Below are positions 8,953 to 17,934 of a DNA stretch of 64,000 bases, piece by piece. The translations under genes were made by a program, and so were the position numbers. The notes beneath the pieces are model-generated. The model was not told the origin of the DNA. It ran no database searches and worked only from the letters and a program-made list of their open reading frames with translations. How positions within the stretch are numbered: the stretch's first letter is position 1; every line of letters begins with the position of its first letter. The stretch comes from Ktedonospora formicarum. GTDB taxonomy: Bacteria; Chloroflexota; Ktedonobacteria; Ktedonobacterales; Ktedonobacteraceae. The stretch covers positions 124,001-188,000 of the forward strand of contig NZ_BNJF01000001.1 in the NCBI RefSeq assembly GCF_016587355.1. The letters are read 5' to 3'.

Positions 8953-10674
8953 ATGAAACAAGAAGTGCAACGAGCCACATCCCCATTCGTCTTTGCAACT
9001 GACCCAGGCTTCGAACGTGGACTTGGTCATTCACAAACGAGGGTACCTCAACTAGAGCAATATTTAAGCCGATACCTCCAGCAGGAGGTCCAGGTGATGC
9101 TCAGTCAAAACTATGAAGAGATACTCACGGGCCTGGAAGAGGGGACAATTGATGGGGCAAAACTTGGACCCTATGCGTTTGCCCTTGCTCAGGCTCGTTT
9201 GGGAGTAAAACCGCTTGCGAATCCTATCGAAATTCCTTCGACTCAGGGTGAATTGCCTCCTCCTTATCGAAGCCTGATCTTCACGCACACTGATAGTGGG
9301 ATAACCCACCTGGCGCAGTTGAAAGGCAAGTCATTTGGCTTTGTTGGCCCGCACTCGACTTCTGGTTTCCTTGTCGCGACATTTTTGCTTCAGCAGGCAG
9401 GTATTGATGCCAATGTTGATTTACAAGCGCAATTTTTGCACAGCCACCATTTGGTAGCACAAGCGGTATTGAAGGGAGAAGTGGCAGGAGGAGCGATGAT
9501 GGAGGCAGAATGGATACGCCTTGCTCAGCAAGAGCGTTCTCTCCCTCTGAGGAGACTGGCAACATCGCCGCTCTTATCTCGCGGTCCTGTGGTCATCCGC
9601 TCAGGGTTACCAACACAGGTAGAGCGAGACTTGCTGACGGCTCTTGAGCAGTTGCACCAGAGCCAGGAAGATTTTACAGAACTGCTTCTCTTTCCCAATC
9701 AGCGCTTTGCCCCAGCTACCCATCGCGAACACACACTCAAAACAATCGCCAATCTTGCTGGAGTAAGCTATGCGACCGTCTCACGGGCTATTAATGGACG
9801 TGATCGCATCTCGTCTACGACGACTGCCAGAATTTTACGTCTGGTTGAGGAGTTTGGATATCACCCCAACATTAATGCGCGCAGCCTGCACAAAGGGCGT
9901 AGCGATCTAATCGCGATGTTATTGCCAACTCTGGACTATCCACAGATAAATGAAATTATATCCGGCATCCAGAGTGAACTTTTGAAAGCCCAGATGCAAC
10001 TCCTTGTTTGTCCTATTGGGACCCATCCAGCACAGGATCGAACGACGCACCAGAAAGCCTATCTGCAGATGCTCACAAGTGGCCGTTTCGATGGCGTTAT
10101 TCTCACTCAATGGAGTACCCTTGACTCCTCAGCTCTTGATAGTGTCATTCGCAGTGGCAATCCCTATGTAGTATTTGAACAGGATATTCTCAGTGAGGGT
10201 CTGCAAGCTATCTATAACTGGGTGCGTAAGCGAGGAAGCAGAAAGATGGTGCTTATCATTGGGCCAACGGCCTGGCTTGAACCCGCGACATTGCAGCGAT
10301 TTTGGGCACAATTTTCAGATATTACGGTACATCAATGGACAGATATTGAGCAATGTGGGCATCTTATTGAAAACCTTCAAAACTCCTTAGAACCTCCAGA
10401 TGCTTTTGTGTGTAGTGATGATCAGACTGCCTGGCATGTGAAACAATCTCTCAAAGTGCGCATAGATCAACCGTTATTGGTGAGTTGCGGTCAAACCTCG
10501 CTGTCTCATCTCATCGGATGGCCAAGCCTGACCTTTGATGGGCCGATCCTGGGTCGCGTAGTTGCTGGACGTTTGCTGAGAATGCTCAATATACCTCTCC
10601 CTCAGTATGAAGACCATATCAACTTCCGCGTTGAGACTGGGACCGTATCTTCCATAGATGACAACTATGCATAG
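8953..10674 (+). CDS. PhnD-domain/LacI-family fusion transcriptional regulator
   Basis: A 573-residue protein in one continuous frame. Residues 1-250 resemble a PhnD-type phosphonate-binding protein: LGPYAFALAQA (about 71-81), binding-helix motif HSTSGF (134-139) and HSHHLVAQAVLKGEVAGGAM (163-182) align with the same parts of PhnD at 5314. There is no signal peptide, so it is cytoplasmic. Residues 261-285 are a LacI helix-turn-helix (TLKTIANLAGVSYATVSRAI) followed by the hinge helix (NINARSLHKGRSDLIAMLLP). Residues 320-573 are a LacI-type sensor domain, rather divergent. The HTH is therefore internal, whereas LacI proteins normally start with it. It is divergent from phnC and is the obvious candidate regulator of the locus, sensing phosphonate or a C-P lyase intermediate. 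Ligand and sign of control are inference. Confidence 0.88.
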   Translation: MKQEVQRATSPFVFATDPGFERGLGHSQTRVPQLEQYLSRYLQQEVQVMLSQNYEEILTGLEEGTIDGAKLGPYAFALAQARLGVKPLANPIEIPSTQGELPPPYRSLIFTHTDSGITHLAQLKGKSFGFVGPHSTSGFLVATFLLQQAGIDANVDLQAQFLHSHHLVAQAVLKGEVAGGAMMEAEWIRLAQQERSLPLRRLATSPLLSRGPVVIRSGLPTQVERDLLTALEQLHQSQEDFTELLLFPNQRFAPATHREHTLKTIANLAGVSYATVSRAINGRDRISSTTTARILRLVEEFGYHPNINARSLHKGRSDLIAMLLPTLDYPQINEIISGIQSELLKAQMQLLVCPIGTHPAQDRTTHQKAYLQMLTSGRFDGVILTQWSTLDSSALDSVIRSGNPYVVFEQDILSEGLQAIYNWVRKRGSRKMVLIIGPTAWLEPATLQRFWAQFSDITVHQWTDIEQCGHLIENLQNSLEPPDAFVCSDDQTAWHVKQSLKVRIDQPLLVSCGQTSLSHLIGWPSLTFDGPILGRVVAGRLLRMLNIPLPQYEDHINFRVETGTVSSIDDNYA

Positions 10675-10795
10675 CAGACAGTCATCTCGACGACCTTGAG
10701 CAGCTATATGCTTATAACCATATCGTTCTTTGTGATCACAGGTGATCGCACTTAACACATTCGTTTCACAAACAATATCGAAAGGAACAAGCGAG

Positions 10796-11314
10796 ATGTC
10801 GCTTCAAAAATATTCGTTGTGGCTCATGCCAGCAGGGGCCACAGCGCAAAAATTTTCGGAACTCATTACCCAATTAGCCCAACGTTACTCTTCCCCACAA
10901 TTTCCCCCACATGTCACCTTAATTGGGAGTATAGAGGCACAAGAGGATGAGATCGTTCCAAAAGCCAAGGAACTGGCGTCGCTACTCCATCCTTACCATC
11001 TCCAATTGGCAAACGTCGATTACACAGACCTCTACTACAGGACGCTGGTAGTAAGAATAGAAGCTTCAGAAGAGGTAATGAGTGCCTATCAACGGGCAAA
11101 AAGCCTCTTTCCTAACGTAACCAAACCCGAATATATGCCCCACCTCAGTCTCCTCTACGGAGACTTTTCTGTTGAGACAAAAAAAGAGATCATCAGCATG
11201 ATAGGGGAGAGCTTCACTGATACATTTGAAGCAACCACGCTCTATCTCTATCGCACTCAAGGCCCTGTAAGTGATTGGCAAAGAATTGGCGCTTTTCCTC
11301 TCCGAGGACAGTAA
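10796..11314 (+). CDS. 2H phosphoesterase superfamily protein
   Basis: A 172-residue protein with the two H-x-(T/S) motifs of 2H phosphoesterases: PHVTLIG near residue 37 and PHLSLLYG near residue 117. These enzymes open cyclic phosphates, as in 2',3'-cyclic nucleotide phosphodiesterases. ATG at 10796 is preceded by AAAGGA; an earlier GTG at 10742 adds 18 unlikely residues. It sits between the phn regulator and phnM. C-P lyase yields 5-phosphoribosyl 1,2-cyclic phosphate, which PhnP opens in E. coli; no phnP is visible here, so this enzyme could take that role. Substrate is inference. Confidence 0.8.
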   Translation: MSLQKYSLWLMPAGATAQKFSELITQLAQRYSSPQFPPHVTLIGSIEAQEDEIVPKAKELASLLHPYHLQLANVDYTDLYYRTLVVRIEASEEVMSAYQRAKSLFPNVTKPEYMPHLSLLYGDFSVETKKEIISMIGESFTDTFEATTLYLYRTQGPVSDWQRIGAFPLRGQ

Positions 11315-11494
11315 GAGCTTGCCCTTTCGCTCTAGCCCGGAAATTTAGCGGCTCCGCAGGTTGGCATGGGCAGCGGAAATGTGATAGGGTGAAAATAAGA
11401 CAAACGCGGGGACGCGCATAAGAAGCGAAGCGAGAGCCAGGAAAGCATATAGTTCATAATCGTAAATCATTCTCAATGAAATGTTGCCAAATAG

Positions 11495-12670
11495 ATGGAT
11501 AAAAACTTTACTGTAATTACGGGCGGCAAAATCGTTCTGCCGGATCAAATCGTAAAAGGCTCTCTCCTCATCCGGGATGGGCGTATTGAAGCCATCGTGC
11601 CAGCAGAACAGACAGGTGTCGTCCAATCTGCTCACAAAACGATTGACGCAGATGGCATGTATGTCGTGCCAGGTATCATCGATACGCATAGTGATGCCAT
11701 TGAAAAGGAGATCGAGCCGCGCCCCGGTTCGCATTTCCCCATGGAAACTGCTTTCTATGAATTAGAAAAGAAGCTGGTTGGGCATGGGATCACGACGATC
11801 TATCATGGGCTCTCGATGGCCGGTGGCGTAGGGCCTCGCAGCGATACAGTGGTCGAACAAGCATTGCAGACATTTTATCGGCTGGCACAGGAACGCTGCC
11901 TCATGCGTCACCGCCTCCATCTGCGTTACGAAATGCTCAATTTCCCCGCGATTGAGATCGCACATAAGCATATTCGCGAAGGCTCAATTCATCTGCTCTC
12001 CTTGATGGATCATTCGCCCGGTCAAGGGCAATATCGTATGCCTGGCTCCTATGCGCGCTATGTGAGCAAGACCTACGAATTAGAGGGGGAAGCAGCAAGA
12101 GCCAAGGCAGAAGAGATGGTAGAACTACATAAGCATATTGACTGGCAGGCGGTAAAACATCTGGCGCACTCTGCGATTCTGGCAGGTATTCCAGTGGCAT
12201 CCCACGATGATGATACCTACGAGAAGGTCGATCAGATGCAGGAGAGTGGTGTTTCGGTGTGCGAATTCCCCATGAACCTGAAGACAGCACTCTATGCCAG
12301 TGAACGCGGTTTACAGGTAAGCGTGGGAGCTCCAAACGTAGTACGCGGCGGCTCGCATGGCAAGAATCTGAGCGCACTGGAAGCGATCAATGCAAATGCA
12401 GCACATATCATCTGTTCCGATTATTATCCAGCGGCAATGCTAGTCTCAGTATTCCGCCTAATCCGCGACGGTATGGATATGGCAAAAGCATTTCGCTTAG
12501 TCACGCTCAATCCAGCACGTGCGCTCAAAATTGATCATGATCTTGGTTCGCTTGAACCCGGGAAATGGGCAGATCTGGCAATGGTCGAGGAATATAACGG
12601 CTATCCGCTGGTGCGCAAAACGCTGGTTCAGGGCGAGATCGTCTATCAGTCTGATTACGTCCAGCTTTAA
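11495..12670 (+). CDS. phnM: Alpha-D-ribose 1-methylphosphonate 5-triphosphate diphosphatase PhnM
   Basis: A 391-residue amidohydrolase that removes pyrophosphate from the ribose 1-phosphonate triphosphate before C-P cleavage. Typical PhnM sequence is seen: metal motif DTHSD, LMDHSPGQGQYR, VASHDDDT, GAPNVVRGGSHGKNLSA and SDYYPAAML, with the amidohydrolase tail ADLAMVEE. Length matches the family (about 380). The ATG at 11495 has no strong ribosome site. It is separated from the main phn operon and read in the opposite direction, but belongs functionally to it. It ends 12 bp before a strong terminator. Confidence 0.93.
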   Translation: MDKNFTVITGGKIVLPDQIVKGSLLIRDGRIEAIVPAEQTGVVQSAHKTIDADGMYVVPGIIDTHSDAIEKEIEPRPGSHFPMETAFYELEKKLVGHGITTIYHGLSMAGGVGPRSDTVVEQALQTFYRLAQERCLMRHRLHLRYEMLNFPAIEIAHKHIREGSIHLLSLMDHSPGQGQYRMPGSYARYVSKTYELEGEAARAKAEEMVELHKHIDWQAVKHLAHSAILAGIPVASHDDDTYEKVDQMQESGVSVCEFPMNLKTALYASERGLQVSVGAPNVVRGGSHGKNLSALEAINANAAHIICSDYYPAAMLVSVFRLIRDGMDMAKAFRLVTLNPARALKIDHDLGSLEPGKWADLAMVEEYNGYPLVRKTLVQGEIVYQSDYVQL

Positions 12671-12682
12671 TAGGGTTCAAAC

Positions 12683-12730
12683 AATGCTGCACCGAGCGCT
12701 TCCTATTCTTGAAGTGCTCGGTGCAGCATT
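12683..12730 (+). terminator. Intrinsic terminator after phnM
   Basis: Two 20-nt arms (12683-12702 and 12711-12730) pair with a single G-U and an 8-nt loop, followed by AATTTCTTTC. It separates phnM from the convergent telA gene and could work weakly in both directions. Confidence 0.85.
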
Positions 12731-12753
12731 AATTTCTTTCGCCTTTCAGCGGA

Positions 12754-14067
12754 TTATAATTGTGTTGGAGGAGGAAGCGCAGGGGTTTCTGCCTTACGCA
12801 CCAGAGCATCCACTACTTTGCTCTGGCTCTCAATAAGCCTCGTGCTGACTTCATTTGTTGCGGCAGAAATGATCTCGCGCGCCTTCATCATCGCATCATC
12901 GTTTTCCGCGCGCTGCACCTTTCCTTGCTCATACGCCTCAACAATTGCCTGCGATTGCCTCTCAACAGCGGCGGCCATCGCGGAAATAGTTGCCGGGGTA
13001 AGAGTAGGAGTCTCAACAGCCTGAGCAACCAATGGCACAATTTGATCCCCTGCCTGAGAATATGCTGTCAGCCATTCATTTGCGGAACTGGCAACAAGCT
13101 GTTCCAGTTGCGCAGCCTGCATACTTTGAATCATCATGCGCCATTGCAGAATGGTTCCTAACATGACTGGTATCGTCAGGTTCATCAGCAGATCTAATTT
13201 CTGGGCCAGTGAGACGTCGAGATCGCGCATATTCGTCACCTGGGGGGAAGTCGTCCACCCTACAAAGAGACGATTTTTATACTCGGCAATCTTGATTTCC
13301 ATATTGCGGGCAAATTGCGCCAGATTACGTTTTCGCTCTTCTTTCTGGTGCTCAACAGAAGAAGCAACTGTAATGCTCTGGCCTTCTTCAACCGCCAGAT
13401 CGCGAACTATTTCCATGACGGCAATAGCGGCGATGACCTTCTGAATCTCCTCTTCATTTCTGCGGTACAACTGATCATAGTAGCCAACATTTCGTATAAT
13501 CTGGTGCTCGCTACCAGCAAGTTCCTTCTTCACACGATCAATCTGCTCTTCAAGCTTCATGGCATCTTCCATAAGCGCCTGGATAAGTGACTTCATACGC
13601 CCAAAGAAACCACCTACTCCATTGGCCCACTTCTCCAGTTTCTCGCGCGTCTTATCATTGCTGACATCATATTTCTGGCGAATCTTGCGCATTTCATTAT
13701 TAAGACCACGCATAATCTGAGTCAGTTCGGGAATGTTTACCGGCTCGACCTCTTTTAACAGCCGATTAATGAGCGTATTCATACCCTCAACAGAGTCGCT
13801 CCCAAAGGCCATCATGATCTGCGTGTTGGCGATCATCTGGGGATAGAGTTGTTTGGCATACTGCTGGGCCTGCTCATAGCTCTGTGGATCAAGTAGATCC
13901 TTACACACAAGCTGCTGTCGGGACTGCTGGCTTTGCGCGTATTGAGACATAAAGGGATCAGCTTCGCTTTTGGGTGTGGGGGGAACCTGTACGGTAGAGC
14001 CCGCCCCTGGCACCATTGGAAATGATACTTTAAAACTTGGAATTGGCTCTTGTTCTGCCACAGTCAT
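12754..14067 (-). CDS. TelA-family toxic anion resistance protein
   Basis: A 437-residue, largely helical, charged protein of the TelA/YaaN family (linked to tellurite and other toxic anion resistance). Family-like segments are NTLINRLLKEVEPVNIPELTQ, FFGRMKSLIQALMEDAMKLE and NLTIPVMLGTILQWRM. There is no signal peptide or clear membrane helix, so it should be cytosolic, possibly bound to the XpaC-like membrane protein encoded two genes upstream. The ATG follows AAAGGACG. It is the last gene of a four-gene operon. TelA-XpaC pairing is known from other bacteria (yaaN/xpaC); the biochemical activity is not known. Confidence 0.87.
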   Translation of the reverse strand: MTVAEQEPIPSFKVSFPMVPGAGSTVQVPPTPKSEADPFMSQYAQSQQSRQQLVCKDLLDPQSYEQAQQYAKQLYPQMIANTQIMMAFGSDSVEGMNTLINRLLKEVEPVNIPELTQIMRGLNNEMRKIRQKYDVSNDKTREKLEKWANGVGGFFGRMKSLIQALMEDAMKLEEQIDRVKKELAGSEHQIIRNVGYYDQLYRRNEEEIQKVIAAIAVMEIVRDLAVEEGQSITVASSVEHQKEERKRNLAQFARNMEIKIAEYKNRLFVGWTTSPQVTNMRDLDVSLAQKLDLLMNLTIPVMLGTILQWRMMIQSMQAAQLEQLVASSANEWLTAYSQAGDQIVPLVAQAVETPTLTPATISAMAAAVERQSQAIVEAYEQGKVQRAENDDAMMKAREIISAATNEVSTRLIESQSKVVDALVRKAETPALPPPTQL

Positions 14068-14135
14068 CGTCCTTTCTTTGCATTCCTCAACCTGTCTGCT
14101 AGCTTAGTTCGAGCGATTGCATAAATCCGGGAAGA

Positions 14136-15275
14136 TTAACACTGATTCCTATCTTTCAGACAGTTATTCAGCATCATAACAACATCCGCTGAAGGAACAT
14201 TGATAGAAGAAATGTTTCCCGCAAGTGGAAGTTTCGGAAAATCCTGTACATTGGTAACGCCTAATTGTACTGAACGGAAACCATACTTCTTCCAGGCAAT
14301 CTGCTGGATTTTCTTGTCCTTCATTGCGTCAATAAAGTGCTGAGCCTTTTTGTTCAGTGCCAGAATTGGATGATCACTATATGCCGTTGGTTCCGGATAG
14401 AGAATGTTTACATCTTTCAACTGAGGGAATTCGAGAGATTTCTCAATGATCTGGGATTCATAGCCAGAGTAGAGTGGAGCACGAAACTCACCACCCTGGT
14501 TGAGCCATTGATCAAAGCCAAAGCTTGAGCTTTGCGCTTGTAGACCCTGTGCATCGTAGAGGGCACGTATAGTAGGAAGGGCGTTTTTGGCCTGCGCTAC
14601 ATTTGGGCTCTTGAATGGATCATTCGTCGCAACAATAGTCAGCTTCAGCAGGTAGAGGATAAAGCCACTGTTGGATTCTGCCGGATTGGTGCTGCCAATC
14701 TGAATGGGTCCTTGAAGCTGTTGCGCCCCTATATCCTCCCATTGTTTGCCTTTGAGCACATAGTCGAGGAGCAGCTTTTTCATATTGACAATGTAGTAGT
14801 TATTCCCACGCTTAGTAACGATGCCAGCTTTCTGCAAAGCTGCCGTACCATTAGGGCCAGCATAGATCACTTCAGGGCTGCTTAGCACATTCTCCGCCCG
14901 ATAGGCTTCAAATTCGCTGGACTTGTGTTGTGCTTCAAAGACCGTTTGTGCGGCGATGCTCGAAGGCCAGAGACAATCCAAGCCTTTTTGTTTGATATCA
15001 CTTGTTGACATCGTAGCCTGAGCAAGAGAGCCCATTGACTGAAATTGAACCGTCAGGCCATAGGTATCACGCAATATCTTCTGAATGTCGGCATCCTGCA
15101 TCAAATCATTCTTTTCACTTCCACCCACGCAAGAGATGGTCGTCTGTGGAATGGGTGTTGGTGTTAACGCAGGCGTTGCGAGTGATGGTCTCAGCACAGT
15201 TGTAAAAATGATCAGCAAAACCAGTCCTATCGTCACGCCGACTGCGGCCAATCCAAAACGGACAGTACGAGTCAT
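14136..15275 (-). CDS. Membrane-anchored extracellular substrate-binding-like protein
   Basis: A 379-residue protein with an N-terminal membrane helix (about 8-30, no lipobox Cys) and an extracellular type II binding-protein fold. Segments such as LDCLWPSS, PEVIYAGPNG and GSTNPAESNSGFILY parallel those of the vWA lipoprotein at 15923 (YDVFWFASS, TPLVYAGW, TNPSQSNSGATVF), so the two are paralogous in this domain. No ABC permease or ATPase is nearby, so a role in transport is doubtful; sensing or scaffolding is more likely. It lies 13 bp after the XpaC-like gene and 68 bp before telA. The ATG has AAGGAG upstream. Confidence 0.75.
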   Translation of the reverse strand: MTRTVRFGLAAVGVTIGLVLLIIFTTVLRPSLATPALTPTPIPQTTISCVGGSEKNDLMQDADIQKILRDTYGLTVQFQSMGSLAQATMSTSDIKQKGLDCLWPSSIAAQTVFEAQHKSSEFEAYRAENVLSSPEVIYAGPNGTAALQKAGIVTKRGNNYYIVNMKKLLLDYVLKGKQWEDIGAQQLQGPIQIGSTNPAESNSGFILYLLKLTIVATNDPFKSPNVAQAKNALPTIRALYDAQGLQAQSSSFGFDQWLNQGGEFRAPLYSGYESQIIEKSLEFPQLKDVNILYPEPTAYSDHPILALNKKAQHFIDAMKDKKIQQIAWKKYGFRSVQLGVTNVQDFPKLPLAGNISSINVPSADVVMMLNNCLKDRNQC

Positions 15276-15288
15276 TGCTGTTTTCTCC

Positions 15289-15912
15289 TTATGTCAATCT
15301 TCTATATTTAGCGGCATCAAGCATTTGCACATCGACGTCAAGCGCGAAGGCATCACCTTCTTCGAGGGCAATAGCGCTGGCGACAACATATTCATCAAAG
15401 GATTGCAACCCCTGTCGGATCTGTTCAAGCTTGATGTTGGGTTCTTTGTAATAGCGTGGGTACACCTCAATATCAACATACTTCTCTGTAACGGAGACAA
15501 CCTGTTTCAGGTAGTTATCAACCCTTTCGGCTGATGAGAGAAGCTCAGTGGCATTCTTCGCGCGAATCCGCGTGATAAGCTGGTCGACGTCATAGCAGAT
15601 CTGATTCAAGAGCGCTGCTGTTGCTTGATGGCGTAATTTTGCTGCGAACGCTTTGATCTGACGGAGTTTGAGCTGTACAATACGTACCTTTTGCTCAGCC
15701 TCATCGAGATAGGTATCGAAGTGTATTTCTCGCTCACTGCGTCTATCTAGTAGTAGCCAGGAAGCGCCTGAAATACATAGGCAACTAATAGCAGCAATGC
15801 CGATTGCGATCCATAGCGACCATCCGACTGAAGTCAAGAGAAAATAGGCGATAAGAAACACCGCCACGCCTATCCCAAGCGCTATCAAGGTCGCATAACG
15901 CTCGATCTTCAT
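15289..15912 (-). CDS. XpaC-like membrane protein (5-bromo-4-chloroindolyl phosphate hydrolysis family)
   Basis: A 207-residue protein with two adjacent membrane helices (about residues 7-28 and 32-54) followed by a long charged helical domain facing the cytosol (AEQKVRIVQLKLRQIKAF, LNQICYDVDQLITRI). This is the layout of XpaC proteins, named for a phenotype with an indolyl phosphate dye and often encoded next to TelA. The start at 15912 has TAGGAG 7 nt upstream. Spacing is tight on both sides (10 and 13 bp). It is probably the membrane anchor that links TelA to the two extracellular binding proteins. Confidence 0.75.
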   Translation of the reverse strand: MKIERYATLIALGIGVAVFLIAYFLLTSVGWSLWIAIGIAAISCLCISGASWLLLDRRSEREIHFDTYLDEAEQKVRIVQLKLRQIKAFAAKLRHQATAALLNQICYDVDQLITRIRAKNATELLSSAERVDNYLKQVVSVTEKYVDIEVYPRYYKEPNIKLEQIRQGLQSFDEYVVASAIALEEGDAFALDVDVQMLDAAKYRRLT

Positions 15913-15922
15913 GATTGAACTC

Positions 15923-17575
15923 CTATTTATAGCCTGTGGCCTCACGCATAGCCTCAGTCATATTATCCTTTTGAGTTACTGATCCATGCGTTGCTGTGGA
16001 GACTTCTTTCAATTGGGTGAGATCCGCGTCACTGCCAAACGCCACCGAAATGACAGGGACCCCTAGCGAAGCGATTGATTGAATGATTTGATTGGCATTG
16101 TTACCCTGCTCACTCTGTCCATCTGTCATGACTATGATGAGTCGTTTGCGGTTTTCATTCGGCTGCTGGTTGAAAAGTTCAACGGCCTTTTGTAAACAGA
16201 CATACATGTTTGTGCCACCATCTGGCCCGCGTGACTGGATATTGTTATATAATCCGCGCATCTTTTGCGGATCATTTCCCTCTACAGTCCATGAGCCATC
16301 TGGTCCTGCGGCAATAGTGTTATTGAAAATCATGACAGAGGTAAGATCTTGTGGATGCGTTTGTAGCAGGTACTCACGCGCCTTCGTCTGATCAAAGAGT
16401 AGTTCCGAAGATTCTTTCAACTGATCCCACCCACCGTTACCATCCATTGAACCTGAACCATCAAGGCAATACACGGTATGCACAGGGCGACGATATGATG
16501 TTTGGTAGTTATCTAATGCCTGGTTAATCACATCTGGAGCAGGATAGGTAATTGCTTGTTGGTGTAGAGTGGCTTTAATCCCCCAATCAGGATTAAATGT
16601 CGCTGAATCAGCATTCGTGAGTGATAGACCACCACCACCAGCCGGTCTCCGTCCGAGCTGAAGCAATTTATGCTGAACATCAGCCGACAAGAGATATTGC
16701 TGTAATTGGCGGAATGTCTGTTCCTTGGCACTATTCGCGCTCCCACCATGTGGAAGAAATCCCATAGGAGCATCCGCGATAGCCAGGGACTCTTTTGGGT
16801 AGACAACATACAGAGGTTCCTGCCCCTTAGAAACGAGCTGCTTGTTGTTCTCGATAGCCAACGCTTCATAAGTGAACAATGTCCGGCATTTCTCTTTATT
16901 GGCAATACAATTGTTCATAAGAGTACCAGTAGATGGAGGTGTCTGATCCATCGACCTGATAAACTTGGTGATTCCCTCCTGAACAGGCTGTGATTCTAAC
17001 TGCTGCTTTGAGAGCGGTACACCTGCTTTGTTACCCGCGAAGTAATTGAGAAAGCCGAAAAAGACGGTCGCACCACTATTTGACTGTGAAGGATTGGTCA
17101 GCCAGGCAGTCGTTTTATGTGACTCAACGGCTGAGAGGATTTCGGAAACGGAAATATCATCACGCCCCACGAAACCTAACTTCTGCATCTCCGATTTCCA
17201 GCCAGCGTAAACTAGTGGGGTGATGAACATGGGTTGGACATCTTTGAGGACGTTTTTTTCATCGCCTATCTGCTCAAATACAGAACTTGCGAACCAGAAA
17301 ACATCATACGCTCCCCCTCCTTGTTTGAGCAAGAATGACTGATCAACGCTACCTTTCAGCACAAAGTTACAGGTAAAGCCTTTCGACTTGCACCATGGAG
17401 TAACAATCTGTTCAAGAATTGTTTGTTGTTCGCTACCAGCAATGATATTCAATACTTTTGCATCATCTGTATACTGAAGCTCTTGCTTGTTTCCATTCTC
17501 AGGTCCTCCACACCCGGCAAGTAACATACTCACCAGCAGCAAGCTTGTGAAGAACAGAAAGAGCTTTTTCGGCAT
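15923..17575 (-). CDS. Lipoprotein with substrate-binding and von Willebrand factor A domains
   Basis: A 550-residue exported lipoprotein (signal peptide, lipobox LLAGC at about 18-22). Residues about 40-330 form a type II extracellular binding domain (FVLKGSVDQSFLLKQGGGAY; TNPSQSNSGATVFFGF). Residues about 370-545 are a vWA domain with a complete metal-ion-dependent adhesion site: DGSGS, the threonine in GGTNMYV and VMTDGQS. Such SBP-vWA proteins are known, mostly from actinobacteria, without an established role. It is the first gene of the operon with XpaC-like, second SBP and TelA genes. The promoter should lie in 17576-17934. The vWA suggests protein binding or assembly at the cell surface. 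Confidence 0.85.
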   Translation of the reverse strand: MPKKLFLFFTSLLLVSMLLAGCGGPENGNKQELQYTDDAKVLNIIAGSEQQTILEQIVTPWCKSKGFTCNFVLKGSVDQSFLLKQGGGAYDVFWFASSVFEQIGDEKNVLKDVQPMFITPLVYAGWKSEMQKLGFVGRDDISVSEILSAVESHKTTAWLTNPSQSNSGATVFFGFLNYFAGNKAGVPLSKQQLESQPVQEGITKFIRSMDQTPPSTGTLMNNCIANKEKCRTLFTYEALAIENNKQLVSKGQEPLYVVYPKESLAIADAPMGFLPHGGSANSAKEQTFRQLQQYLLSADVQHKLLQLGRRPAGGGGLSLTNADSATFNPDWGIKATLHQQAITYPAPDVINQALDNYQTSYRRPVHTVYCLDGSGSMDGNGGWDQLKESSELLFDQTKAREYLLQTHPQDLTSVMIFNNTIAAGPDGSWTVEGNDPQKMRGLYNNIQSRGPDGGTNMYVCLQKAVELFNQQPNENRKRLIIVMTDGQSEQGNNANQIIQSIASLGVPVISVAFGSDADLTQLKEVSTATHGSVTQKDNMTEAMREATGYK

Positions 17576-17934
17576 GATTCCTCCTGATATACGAAATCAG
17601 ACTATCTTCATCTTGTGATTACCAGAGTCCTGATATGAAGGAGAGCCAGAAGACTATCGAGCTCTGCTACTACCCAACAAAGTAGACGTAATGGGCAGGA
17701 AAAAACAAAACATCATTTTCAACCTTGTGAAGCGACTTTATCTTGTTGTTGTACGATTTCCCTCTTGATTATCTCATCTCGTAGATGCGGATAAGAAGCA
17801 GACTTCCACATATTCAAACCATCACAAGAATGACAATACAAGAGCACAGAGGGCTATGAAATCTGCGCGAGATATGCTAGACTAGACAAAAGTTCTATTA
17901 TTATCAGGACAACTTCTGTAATTGGGGAAATGCT
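17576..17934. other. Divergent intergenic region, vWA operon / DUF7007-like gene
   Basis: About 360 bp without a gene. It must hold the promoters of both neighbours. The sequence is AT-rich with runs such as GGAAAAAACAAAACATC, but I could not identify a convincing promoter pair or operator. Confidence 0.4.

Noticed and set aside
8953..9730. The PhnD-like half of the regulator as a separate second phnD gene
   Set aside because: The frame runs without a stop into the HTH, there is no signal peptide or second start with a ribosome site, and a proper PhnD is already in the operon.
10735..10744. TGTGATCACA as a CRP-type site
   Set aside because: Only a 10-bp palindrome between two co-directional genes, lacking the usual spacing and no CRP context.
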